Origin: Streptomyces shenzhenensis
GTDB lineage: Bacteria > Actinomycetota > Actinomycetes > Streptomycetales > Streptomycetaceae
Assembly (NCBI RefSeq): GCF_021462265.1
Contig: NZ_JAJONF010000010.1
Coordinates: 62,001 to 126,000, forward strand
Length of the DNA stretch: 64,000 nt
Direction: 5' to 3'
Of the stretch, positions 9,138 through 16,615 are shown piece after piece. How positions within the stretch are numbered: the stretch's first letter is position 1; each line of letters begins with the position of its first letter. The translations under genes and the position numbers were made by a program. The notes under the pieces were generated by a model. That model did not search any database. It was not told the DNA's origin and saw nothing but the letters and a program-made list of their open reading frames with translations.

Positions 9138-11060
9138 TCAGAGCTCGTATGCGGCCGGCGGGGCGTGTTCCTCGCCTTGCGCGCGCTCGCCCAGGCGGTC
9201 GGCGATGCGCTGTGCCTGGGTGGCGATGGTGATGTAGTCGAACAGCTCGCCCACCCGCAGCGCCCCGGGCCATCGCCTGTCCAGCCTGTCGTGCAGGTCG
9301 ACGACCTTGATCGAGCTCCCGCCGACGGCGAAGAAGTTGTCGTCCGGGCCCGAGCCGGAGTGCCCGAGGACCTCCGCCCAGATCCGCCGGACGGCGAGCC
9401 GGTGCCCGCTCCAGTCCCCGCCCGCGGTGCCTCCGGAGGCTTGCCGGTCCGTCGGGACGAGGGTGCGGAGCGTGGCCCGGTCCACCTTGGTGCTGCGGTC
9501 GAGCGGCATGTGGTCGACCGGCACGAACAAGGTCGGTGTGGCCTGCTCTATCAGTCGGCCCCGGCAGTGTGCGCGCAGCTCCGAGGCGTCCGGCGGCCCG
9601 CTGCCGGGCGTCGGCAGTACGAAGGCGATCACCTGCGGCTCGTCCTGTCCGGCACGTTCGCAGAGCACCACGGCCTGCTCCACACCCGGATGGCGTTCCA
9701 GCACGCTCTCGATCTCGCCGAGTTCGATCCGCACACCGCGGATCTTGGCCTGGTCGTCCGTTCTGCCGTGGTAGTGCAGCGCGCCCCGCTCGTCGACGCT
9801 GGCGATGTCCCCGGTGCGGTAGAGGCGCCCGCCCGGCCGCCCGTACGGGTCCGCGACGAATCGCTCGGCCGTACGGGCCGGCTGGTTCGCGTAGCCGAGT
9901 GCCACGAGGGGGCCGCCGACGTAGAGTTCGCCCCGCTCCCCGGCCGGGACCTCACGCAGCCGCTCGTCCAGTACCAGGGTCTGTGTCCCCGGCCAGGGCC
10001 GTCCGATGGGGATACGTTCCCGGGTCGGGTCCGGATCGGTCTCCACCGTGCAGGCGATGGTCGTCTCGGTGGGCCCGTACTCGTTGACGATCCGGGTCCG
10101 CGGCAGTCGCTCGTGGTGTGCGCCCACCAACCCGGGGGTGCATGCCTCACCCCCCACGACCACCACCCGCAGGGTGTCGGGCAGGCCGGCGGGATCCTGG
10201 AGCACCGCCCGGTAGTAGGAGGGAATGTTGAACAGGTGTGTCACACGGTGTTCCCTGGCCAGCCGGGTGAACTCCGCCACCCGCACGAGCTGTCGGGGTT
10301 CGGGGAGCACCAGCGTGTGGCCGCCGGTGAGCGACCAGAACATTCCGCCGAGAATCCCGTCGAAGGACAGCCGCAGCGCGATCAGGAAGACGGAGTGCTC
10401 GGTGCCGTACACCGGCCCCCGGCAACTGATCGATACCGCGAGCTGGCCCCGGGTGACCATCACGCCTTTGGGCACACCGGTGGATCCCGAGGTGTAGGCG
10501 ACGTAGGCGGGGCCCTGCTCAGGGACCGGTGGGTACGGGTCGGCAAGCAGTTCCCGGCCCGTCTCGACGAGCCGGGTCAGCTGGAGGTCCGCCGCGGCCA
10601 CGACCGTCGGCGGAGCGGACATCGCCGAGAGGGCGGAGGCCGGCACGGCGTCGCCGCCCTCGCTCAGCACCACCGCGCAGTCGACGTCCCGGCACAGCGC
10701 CTCGAACCTCCCGACGGGCAGGTCCGGTTCCAGGACCGCCCAGGCGGCACCCACGCGCAGTGCGGCGAGCATGGCGACCACGGACAGGACGCTCTGCTGC
10801 GTCCGGACGCAGACGACACGTCCCGGCCGCAGTCCGTGCTGCCACAGCAGCCGCGCGAGACCGGCCGAGGCATCGTCGAGTTCGCGGTACGTCAGCGAGA
10901 CCCCGCCGATGATGAGCGCGGTCGCCTCGGGCGCCCTGACCACCTGGCTTCGGAAGGCGGTCCACACCGGCCGTACCTCCGCCGGGGCGTCCGCGGGGAG
11001 GAACCCATCGGTGCCATCGGGATGTCGGGGCATCGCGGCCCCGCTTCCCGCGCCGTTCAC
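9138..11060 (-). CDS. Free-standing NRPS adenylation-carrier protein (A-PCP)
   Basis: About 640 residues: an adenylation domain (about 25-520) with YTSGSTGVPKG, NEYGPTETT, YRTGD, RGVRIELGE and the A10-type lysine in STKVDR, followed by a carrier domain with the phosphopantetheine serine at residue 583 in VGGSSIKV. A4 reads LSFDGILGG, so the pocket starts Asp-Gly rather than a familiar amino-acid code; the substrate is not assigned. With no condensation domain it looks like a loading didomain, or a protein that charges its own carrier for delivery in trans. The GTG start at 11060 overlaps the FkbH stop as GTGA, and the stop lies 22 bases before the PKS start, so it belongs to the same operon. 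Confidence 0.92.
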   Translation of the reverse strand: MNGAGSGAAMPRHPDGTDGFLPADAPAEVRPVWTAFRSQVVRAPEATALIIGGVSLTYRELDDASAGLARLLWQHGLRPGRVVCVRTQQSVLSVVAMLAALRVGAAWAVLEPDLPVGRFEALCRDVDCAVVLSEGGDAVPASALSAMSAPPTVVAAADLQLTRLVETGRELLADPYPPVPEQGPAYVAYTSGSTGVPKGVMVTRGQLAVSISCRGPVYGTEHSVFLIALRLSFDGILGGMFWSLTGGHTLVLPEPRQLVRVAEFTRLAREHRVTHLFNIPSYYRAVLQDPAGLPDTLRVVVVGGEACTPGLVGAHHERLPRTRIVNEYGPTETTIACTVETDPDPTRERIPIGRPWPGTQTLVLDERLREVPAGERGELYVGGPLVALGYANQPARTAERFVADPYGRPGGRLYRTGDIASVDERGALHYHGRTDDQAKIRGVRIELGEIESVLERHPGVEQAVVLCERAGQDEPQVIAFVLPTPGSGPPDASELRAHCRGRLIEQATPTLFVPVDHMPLDRSTKVDRATLRTLVPTDRQASGGTAGGDWSGHRLAVRRIWAEVLGHSGSGPDDNFFAVGGSSIKVVDLHDRLDRRWPGALRVGELFDYITIATQAQRIADRLGERAQGEEHAPPAAYEL

Positions 11061-12106
11061 GCTACGCCGCCGAGCACGCGCGTGTGGCCGGGGGCCTTGG
11101 GCAGCGGACGCTCCGGGTCCACGGTGAGCACGAGGTGGTCCTCGTCGGTGCCCGTCGTCTCGTAGCCTGCGAAGCACATCGTGACCAGCAGGTTCCGGTT
11201 CACCTCGGTCGGGATGAAGTGCGCGACAGGGCGCCGGCCTGCCGCCAGGGCCTGCTGGATCAGATGGTGCAGCAGCACGCTCCCCGCACCGCGCGAGGCG
11301 ACTCGGCAGGACATCAGCATCAGCCGCAGGACCGAGTCCCGCCCGACGAGTGCGGTGACGGCCAGGCCGATGATCCCGTAGTCACCGAAGCGGTCGCGGA
11401 GCGTGGCCAGCAGCACCTGATGGTCCGGTGCGGAACTCAACCGGCGCAGTTCGTCGATGTCGTACGTCAGTCCCGTGCTGTTGAGCTGATGCGTGCGGAC
11501 GGTCAGCTCACTGGCCCGGGACAGGTCTTCCTCGGTGGCCGGGCGCACCTCCATGACCAGGTCGAGCGAGTCGAGGAACGCCTGGCGTCCTTCGGTGAAC
11601 TCCTCTTCGGCTTTCTGGCGTTGCCACTCGGCCCGGTAGAGCCGGCGTCGCCCGGTGGCCTCCGCGGTGATGTGCTCGGGCTGGAACTCCTGGTATTCCG
11701 GCAGCTGCCCGACCTCCGCCGCCGCATAGCAGCGGACCATGGGGAGTTCGCTCGCGACCTCCGCCCGCTCCACCGGGTCGTTGTCGACGAACGCGATGGT
11801 GTCCAGACCGATGTTGAGGGCCTTCGCGATCCGGCGCACCGCGGCGGACTTGGCGCCCCAGCCCACCTCTGTCGCGCAGAACCAGTCCGCCAGCCGGCGC
11901 TGCGTCAGATGGAGTTGGGAGACGAGGTGTTCGCCACGGCCGGCGGCGGCGTGCAGGATGCCCCGACGGTCCAGCTCGGCCAGGGTCTCCAGCGCCGGGC
12001 GGAAGGGGACGGGATCGTCGCCTTCCAGCACCACCCCGTCCCACAGGGTGTCGTCCAGGTCCCACACCAGGCACTTGACGGTGGGCGCGCCCGCTGCCGC
12101 CGTCAC
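11057..12106 (-). CDS. FkbH-like HAD-IIIC family protein (glyceryl-ACP forming type)
   Basis: 349 residues. The N-terminal HAD domain has the DxDxT motif in WDLDDTLWDG, and a VDNDP motif follows near residue 105. The C-terminal half is GNAT-like and carries SCRVASRGAGS, where FkbH proteins keep their acyl-accepting cysteine. The family converts 1,3-bisphosphoglycerate into a glyceryl thioester on a dedicated ACP, the first step to hydroxymalonyl-, methoxymalonyl- or tetronate-type three-carbon units. The acyl-CoA dehydrogenase, ACP and 3-hydroxyacyl-CoA dehydrogenase in the same operon favour the hydroxymalonyl route. The GTG start at 12106 overlaps the preceding stop as GTGA, and the same kind of overlap links it to the A-PCP gene. 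Confidence 0.92.
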   Translation of the reverse strand: MTAAAGAPTVKCLVWDLDDTLWDGVVLEGDDPVPFRPALETLAELDRRGILHAAAGRGEHLVSQLHLTQRRLADWFCATEVGWGAKSAAVRRIAKALNIGLDTIAFVDNDPVERAEVASELPMVRCYAAAEVGQLPEYQEFQPEHITAEATGRRRLYRAEWQRQKAEEEFTEGRQAFLDSLDLVMEVRPATEEDLSRASELTVRTHQLNSTGLTYDIDELRRLSSAPDHQVLLATLRDRFGDYGIIGLAVTALVGRDSVLRLMLMSCRVASRGAGSVLLHHLIQQALAAGRRPVAHFIPTEVNRNLLVTMCFAGYETTGTDEDHLVLTVDPERPLPKAPGHTRVLGGVA

Positions 12107-13341
12107 GGCGACTCTCCGGGAAGCCGGGGCCCGGCGGTGCGGTCCGCGCCGCGCGCGGCGTCACCGAAGCGGCGCAACAACCGCTCTGCTATGTGAAGTT
12201 CGGACACTTGCTGCGCTCCTTCGATGATCTCCATGACCTTGGCGTCCCGGAAGTGACGGCCCGCCCTGCTGTCGGGTGCGCAGCCGGCCGAGCCGAGCAC
12301 CTGTACGGCGGCGCGGCTGCCCTCGGCCGCCGCGGAAGCCGCCGCGTACTTGGCCATGAGCGTCTCCGACACCCCGTGCCCCGGGCCCGCTGCCCGTACC
12401 TCCGCGGCCCTGCGGGCGAGTTGCCGGGCCCCGGCGGCGTCCACCGCGGCCCTGGCCAGCAGTGACCGGACCAACTGGTTGTCTCCCAGCGTGATGTCGC
12501 CCTGCCGACGGACCGCGGCGTGGGAGGCGGCGTCCTCGACGCACGCCTCCGCCATGCCCACGCAACCCCAGGCGACCGTGAACCGGCCGTGGTCGAGCGC
12601 GGTACCGGCGACGTGGGAGAGCCCCAGACCGGGAGGGGCGACGAGCTGACCCCGGGGCACTCGCACGCCGCCGAAGGACAGATGGGCGATCCGGGCGCCC
12701 CGCATGCCGAGCTGGCCGTTCACCGGCTCCCGGTCGACACCGGCGCGGTCCGCGTCCACGAGCACGGCGGCCGGCTTTCCCTCGTACTTGCCGAGGACCA
12801 TGAACACGTCGGCGACCGCACCGAAGGTGACCCACCTCTTGTGGCCGCTCACGACCAGTTCCTGGTGGTCCGACCGGCCCGACGCCTCGATACGGGTTTC
12901 CACCGACCCCAGCGCGCTGCCTGCGCCCTGCTCGGTCGCCGCGAAGCCTGCGGTCAGCTCCCCGCCGGCCAGCCTGGGCAGCCAGTCGGCCCGCTGTGCC
13001 TCGGTACCCCAGCGCAGCAGTGCCGCCGCCACCATCCCTTGAACGGTCAGCAGCCCGCGCAGGGCGCTGCACTCACCACCGATCCGTGCGGTGATCTCCC
13101 CGAGCGTGAGCGGATCGAGGCCGGCGCCCCCGTACCGCTCGGGCAGGTCCGCGGCGAGCAGTCCCGACGCTGCGACCTCCCTGCGCACCGAATCGGGCAG
13201 TCCGCCGTCCTGGTCCCAGCGTGCGGCGCGGTCGTGTGCGTCGGCCGCCAGATCGGCCGCGACCCGACACAGGTCCACGGGCTCCGTGGGCGACAGATCC
13301 GTGGTCACCGCGGCGGGGCCGCTTTCAGGAGCCCTCGGCAT
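12103..13341 (-). CDS. Acyl-CoA dehydrogenase (FkbI/ZmaE-like)
   Basis: 412 residues with the usual three-part acyl-CoA dehydrogenase layout: N-terminal helices (LPERYGGAGL), a beta domain (FAATEQGAGSALGSV, HKRWVTFG) and a C-terminal helical domain ending in KVMEIIEGAQQVSELHIAE, which keeps the glutamate of the catalytic region. In methoxymalonyl/hydroxymalonyl-ACP pathways this family oxidises the ACP-bound three-carbon unit, after or alongside the 3-hydroxyacyl-CoA dehydrogenase. ATG 13341 is supported by GGGGAG six bases upstream, although it lies 17 bases inside the preceding ACP gene. It is translationally coupled to the FkbH gene by GTGA. Confidence 0.9.
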   Translation of the reverse strand: MPRAPESGPAAVTTDLSPTEPVDLCRVAADLAADAHDRAARWDQDGGLPDSVRREVAASGLLAADLPERYGGAGLDPLTLGEITARIGGECSALRGLLTVQGMVAAALLRWGTEAQRADWLPRLAGGELTAGFAATEQGAGSALGSVETRIEASGRSDHQELVVSGHKRWVTFGAVADVFMVLGKYEGKPAAVLVDADRAGVDREPVNGQLGMRGARIAHLSFGGVRVPRGQLVAPPGLGLSHVAGTALDHGRFTVAWGCVGMAEACVEDAASHAAVRRQGDITLGDNQLVRSLLARAAVDAAGARQLARRAAEVRAAGPGHGVSETLMAKYAAASAAAEGSRAAVQVLGSAGCAPDSRAGRHFRDAKVMEIIEGAQQVSELHIAERLLRRFGDAARGADRTAGPRLPGESP

Positions 13342-13594
13342 GTGCCTCTCCCCACTCGGGCGCCGCGATCTTGCGCCGGACGAACTCCGTGACGCGGTTG
13401 GCGGTCCTGAAACTGTCCAGATCCAGGTCCTCGACCTCGACGGTGAGGGCGAAGCGGCTCTCGACGAAGGTCACCAGCTCCAGGGCGAACAGCGAGTCGG
13501 CGAGGCCCTGTGCGAAGTAGTCGTCGTCCGGCTCCACCTGCCGACGGAGAGCCATGCTCAGAAAGCCGGTGATCTGCGAGGTGATGTCGTTCAT
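13325..13594 (-). CDS. Discrete acyl carrier protein (FkbJ/ZmaD-like)
   Basis: 89-residue stand-alone carrier protein. Ser34 in GLADSLFALELV is the phosphopantetheine attachment site; the DSLFALELVTFVE pattern resembles the dedicated ACPs of methoxymalonyl and hydroxymalonyl pathways rather than fatty acid synthase ACP. It probably carries the glyceryl unit through oxidation to hydroxymalonyl and presents it to the KS protein. Its ATG overlaps the KAS III stop as ATGA, and its 3' end overlaps the acyl-CoA dehydrogenase start by 17 bases. Confidence 0.93.
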   Translation of the reverse strand: MNDITSQITGFLSMALRRQVEPDDDYFAQGLADSLFALELVTFVESRFALTVEVEDLDLDSFRTANRVTEFVRRKIAAPEWGEAHAEGS

Positions 13595-14604
13595 GCCGTG
13601 TCCTCCTGTGAACCTGTCTCGACCAGCAGCAGACTCCAGGCGGCCACCGGGCTCACGTTGATCAGGACCGCAAGGTCACCGGGGGCCAGCTCCTTGCGGT
13701 CCAGTGCGGTGCGGAGATTGAGGAAGACGTCGTTGGGACCGAGGTGTCCGTACTGCCGGAGGTTCTCCCGGCACGCCGGCAGCAGTTCGATGTCGAGGGA
13801 GTCCTCGAGGAAGGTGAAGCTCCCGGCGGACAGGTTCTGGCTGACGAAGCCGGCGACGTCCCCCCGGCCGATTCCGTTGCGCCGCAGCAGGTCGCTCAAC
13901 ATCGCAGAGAGGCGGTTGCGCGTCTCCATGGCCAGGCGGAAGGAGTAGGTTCTGGGCTCCGTGCACTGTTCGCGCCACATGGCGGTGGGGCGGTCCCGGT
14001 AGTCGATGTGGAAGAGGTCCCAGTAGCGCCCGTTGGTCAGCTGCGCGATGTCGAGGACCCGTGTCCTCCCGCCGCGGGAGAGCAGCAGTGCCTGCCCGCC
14101 GTCGCCGTTCACCGTGACGGGGTGGCGGTAGCGCAGGGCGGCGGCCGGTTTGCTGCCGTGCACGACCAGGACATGGTCCAGGGCAGGGTCTGCGGCCAGC
14201 AGTCCGCGGGCCGTCAGCAGGGCCGGGGTGATCGAGACACAGCCGAGCCCGCCCACCGAGAAGGTGGTGGCGTTGTCGGCGCCGAGTCGGTGCTGGAGCC
14301 TGGTCGCCTCGGAGCTGAGAAACGTCTCCTGGACCCGCGACTCCACCATCACCAGAGCGCCCAGGTCCCGGGCGTCAAGCCCTGTCTGTTCGAGCGCCCG
14401 GCGCGCGGCGCGTTCCGCGAGAGTGACGGAACTCAGCCGGTCGTCCGCCCGGACCGTGTCGATGCCCAGAGCGTCGCGTGTGGCGCGCTCGGTCTCGTCG
14501 AGCGTCCGTACATCGGTGATCGGCAGAGTGTGCTCGGGCAGATACCAGGCGGCGCTGCGGATGGCGACGGGTGCCGCGCCATGCCTGAGGGCCTGCTGGG
14601 ACAC
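13591..14604 (-). CDS. 3-oxoacyl-ACP synthase III (KAS III/FabH)-like protein, first gene of the operon
   Basis: 337 residues with a thiolase fold; the nucleophile appears as Cys122 in GGLGCVSIT. The FabH His (HQAN) and Asn (GNTSA) positions are not conserved: the matching stretches read FVSQNLSAG and YGHLGPND, closer to KAS III-like acyltransferases with a Cys-His-Asp arrangement than to true condensing FabH. Possible roles are acyl transfer to or from the discrete ACP, making a starter, or joining a glyceryl unit as in tetronate pathways; the sequence does not decide. GTG 14604 is preceded by a GAGAGGGA purine run. It heads an eight-gene set reading leftward, so the promoter is expected just upstream. 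Confidence 0.88.
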   Translation of the reverse strand: MSQQALRHGAAPVAIRSAAWYLPEHTLPITDVRTLDETERATRDALGIDTVRADDRLSSVTLAERAARRALEQTGLDARDLGALVMVESRVQETFLSSEATRLQHRLGADNATTFSVGGLGCVSITPALLTARGLLAADPALDHVLVVHGSKPAAALRYRHPVTVNGDGGQALLLSRGGRTRVLDIAQLTNGRYWDLFHIDYRDRPTAMWREQCTEPRTYSFRLAMETRNRLSAMLSDLLRRNGIGRGDVAGFVSQNLSAGSFTFLEDSLDIELLPACRENLRQYGHLGPNDVFLNLRTALDRKELAPGDLAVLINVSPVAAWSLLLVETGSQEDTA

Positions 14605-14889
14605 GGTCGTTCCCTCTCGTCTGAGGCAGGATGTCCGGACTGTCAGCCGATCTCCGCGACGTACCAGGCATGCTCAGGAACCGCAGGCGATGGCCATGGC
14701 GCCTCCGGATGACTGCGTTGGTCGGGACGTCCCCGATTCTCCCGAGGGCAACTGACGGACCGCTGACGGGAGGTCGAGGGCGACGGCCGGAGAACAGCTC
14801 AATGAGCACGCGCTGGGTGCCGTCGAGACCGGGCTCAGCGCGCTGCGGTGCGTGTCGGTCGTACGGGAGCGCACGTGAGGTCCGCGGCG
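14605..14889 (-). promoter_or_regulatory. Leader/promoter region of the biosynthetic operon (no gene recognised)
   Basis: About 285 bases upstream of the KAS III-like start. I see no certain -35/-10 pair. A 10-bp perfect palindrome GGGACGTCCC lies at 14724-14733. On the minus strand a GGAGG sequence precedes a seven-codon frame (14697 down to 14674, MAIACGS, then stop). Either could be regulatory, or chance in GC-rich DNA. Confidence 0.3.
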
Positions 14890-15273
14890 GGGAGCCGGCC
14901 GGTGGCGAGGGTGCACGCGCTGGAAACTGCCCCGTTGTCCGCTCGATTCACTGTGTCCGCCCCGACCACCGGGCAGGAATGCGAAGTCGACATCCTCAGG
15001 GAGATCTTCCGGCGGCCGGTCGCCCAGAGCCCGTACGGGACCGTCCTCGCGGAGTAGGACGTGATCGGGACCAAGGTCCGCGCCCTCGCCGACAGCGGAG
15101 CGCCCCGCGACCTGATCGACGTGTTCGCGGCCTCCCGCCGCTGGACCAACGCCGAGCTCGAGGAGTTCGGCCGCCGCCACGCCCGCGGCCGCTGCGAGCG
15201 CGAGGATCTGCAGGCGAACCTCACGGGCGCCGAGTGGACCGACGACGAAGCCTTTGCCGCCTACGGGCTCGAC
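14890..15273 (+). pseudogene. Remnant of an AbiEii/AbiGii-type nucleotidyltransferase
   Basis: One reading frame encodes a segment like the middle and end of actinobacterial nucleotidyl transferase AbiEii/AbiGii toxin-family proteins: GQECEVDILREIF, then PVAQSPYGTVLAE, then IGTKVRALADSGAPRDLIDV, AASRRWTNAELEEFGRRHA and DDEAFAAYGLD. An in-frame TAG at 15055-15057 interrupts it exactly where relatives read through (LAE-stop-DVIGTK), which one base change from GAG would explain. No credible N-terminal catalytic region lies before 14890, and similarity ends near 15273, so the gene is broken at both ends. The family assignment is from memory of similar Streptomyces proteins. Confidence 0.6.
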
Positions 15274-15670
15274 GTCGGGAAGCCGGCGCGAACAGGTCAG
15301 CGCGCCGTGCGCCGCCGGATACCCGTACGCCGCATCCGGCGGTCAGCCGGCCTGCCGGAGGCGTCCCCCCTTCGCCCACCGGGTGAGGGCACGCCGCCTT
15401 TGGCACCCGACCTGCGCCAGTGCCCGGCCGCACCGTGCGAGCAAGGGTGAAGATCATGCTGGAGGCACTGCTCCCCCGTGATCTCCAGCTCCGAGGATCA
15501 CGGTCGACCTTTCATCCGTGCTGCCGCTCGGCGGGAACCGAGCGCGTGTGTGAGCCGCAGCGTGGCCGGTGTTGCGGTCCTGCTCGCAGCCGAGGCGCAG
15601 CCTTCACCGGCGTGTGAAGTGGGCTGCGGGCCGGAGCCGTCGTGTGAGAGGAGGTCGTGCGGGAGGTTCT
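15274..15670. other. Non-coding or decayed stretch
   Basis: About 400 bases with no frame that looks like a real protein on either strand and no clear repeat. It lies between two gene remnants and is best read as the same decayed tract. Confidence 0.5.
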
Positions 15671-16120
15671 TCAGGAAGCTGCCGAGGCTGCGCTGTTGCG
15701 GGTGCAGGCGAGGGCGTTGCTCCACGACAGGAGCTGGTCGAGCATCGCCGTGAGGGCGGGGCCCTGGTGGTCGCCGGGGGTGAAGGTGGCGCCGAAGTCG
15801 GCGAAGTCGGTGCGCAGGTTCAAGGTGACCGTCGCGGAGACGTCCGCGAGCTGCAGGGCGCCCAGGACCGGGCGCAGGGCTTCGACGGCGCGCACGCCGC
15901 CGTCGAAGCCGTAGGAGACGAGGCCGACGGCCTTGTTGTTCCACTCGGCGTGGACGCGGTCGACGTGGAGGCTGCCGTCGGTCTCCCGGTGGGCGAGGAC
16001 ACCGCGCTCGTGCCCCAGGGCGATGAAGAACCCGCCGCCGATGACCGCGGCGCTGCGCGGGTGGCGGGTGTCGGCGTCGAACAGGTCGGTCTCGACGAAG
16101 GAGATGCCGGTGTAGGGGGG
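15671..16120 (-). pseudogene. Fused fragments: flavin monooxygenase piece joined to C-terminal half of an NADPH-dependent FMN reductase
   Basis: In one minus frame, residues PPYTGISFVETDLFDADTRHP through GVLAHRETDGSLH resemble the middle of TetX-like FAD-dependent monooxygenases. From about 15965 downward the frame switches to AEWNNKAVGLVSYGFDGG, RAVEALRPVLGALQ and LTAMLDQLLSWSNAL, the C-terminal half of NADPH-dependent FMN reductases. The reductase lacks its N-terminal flavin-binding loop, and the monooxygenase lacks its Rossmann motif and C-terminus. Upstream of about 16120 the open frame continues but no longer resembles either family. A deletion joining two unrelated genes is the simplest reading. 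Confidence 0.65.
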
Positions 16121-16615
16121 CCGGGCGCTGGAGGCCAGCGACCGAATCCGGGCGCACCTACCTGCGGCTCCTGCTGCTGTCGCCCCTGCTGCTGCCGCTG
16201 TTCCGCTCGTCGCACGGCTGGTGATCGGTCTGGGGTACGTGCGTCTGGAGAGTCTGGCCGGCATCGCGCAGTACGACTTGGTCACCTGGATGCCTTGCTG
16301 GCTCCTCGGTTTGGCCCACCGTGACAGGCTGCTGCACCGGCTCAAGGCGCCCGTGGTCGCCGGTCACCCATGCCAGCACCGTACGGCCGCCACCCCTGCG
16401 GTGACGCCTCGTCAGAGCGAGCGTCATCTGAGCCTCAAGACGGCTGTCGCCGTCCGGGCCGAGATACGTAAAGACGATCACGTCGATTCGACAGCCACCA
16501 CAGGAAGGCCAGGTCGGACAGCCTTCGCTGGCCAAAAAGGTGCTCCACACGGTGCGCTCGGGGAAACAGGTCGCGCCCACCCGGCCGCACCTGAGGCGCC
16601 TATGAAAGTCGCAGC
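16121..16615. other. Unassigned stretch between remnant and core genes
   Basis: About 495 bases. Frames are open on both strands, but none gives a protein I recognise. A plus-strand end with a Leu-rich run (LLLLSPLLLPLF, about 16169-16204) may be the tail of a lost membrane protein. No inverted repeats or transposase motifs were found. Confidence 0.4.

Noticed and set aside
6611..11165. Two long plus-strand open frames (6611-8599 and 8958-11165) opposite the PKS and A-PCP genes
   Set aside because: No domain motifs; the minus frames contain KS, carrier, C and A domains.
16121..16615. Possible transposase remnant beside the decayed genes
   Set aside because: No DDE or integrase motifs, inverted repeats or target duplications could be found in any frame.
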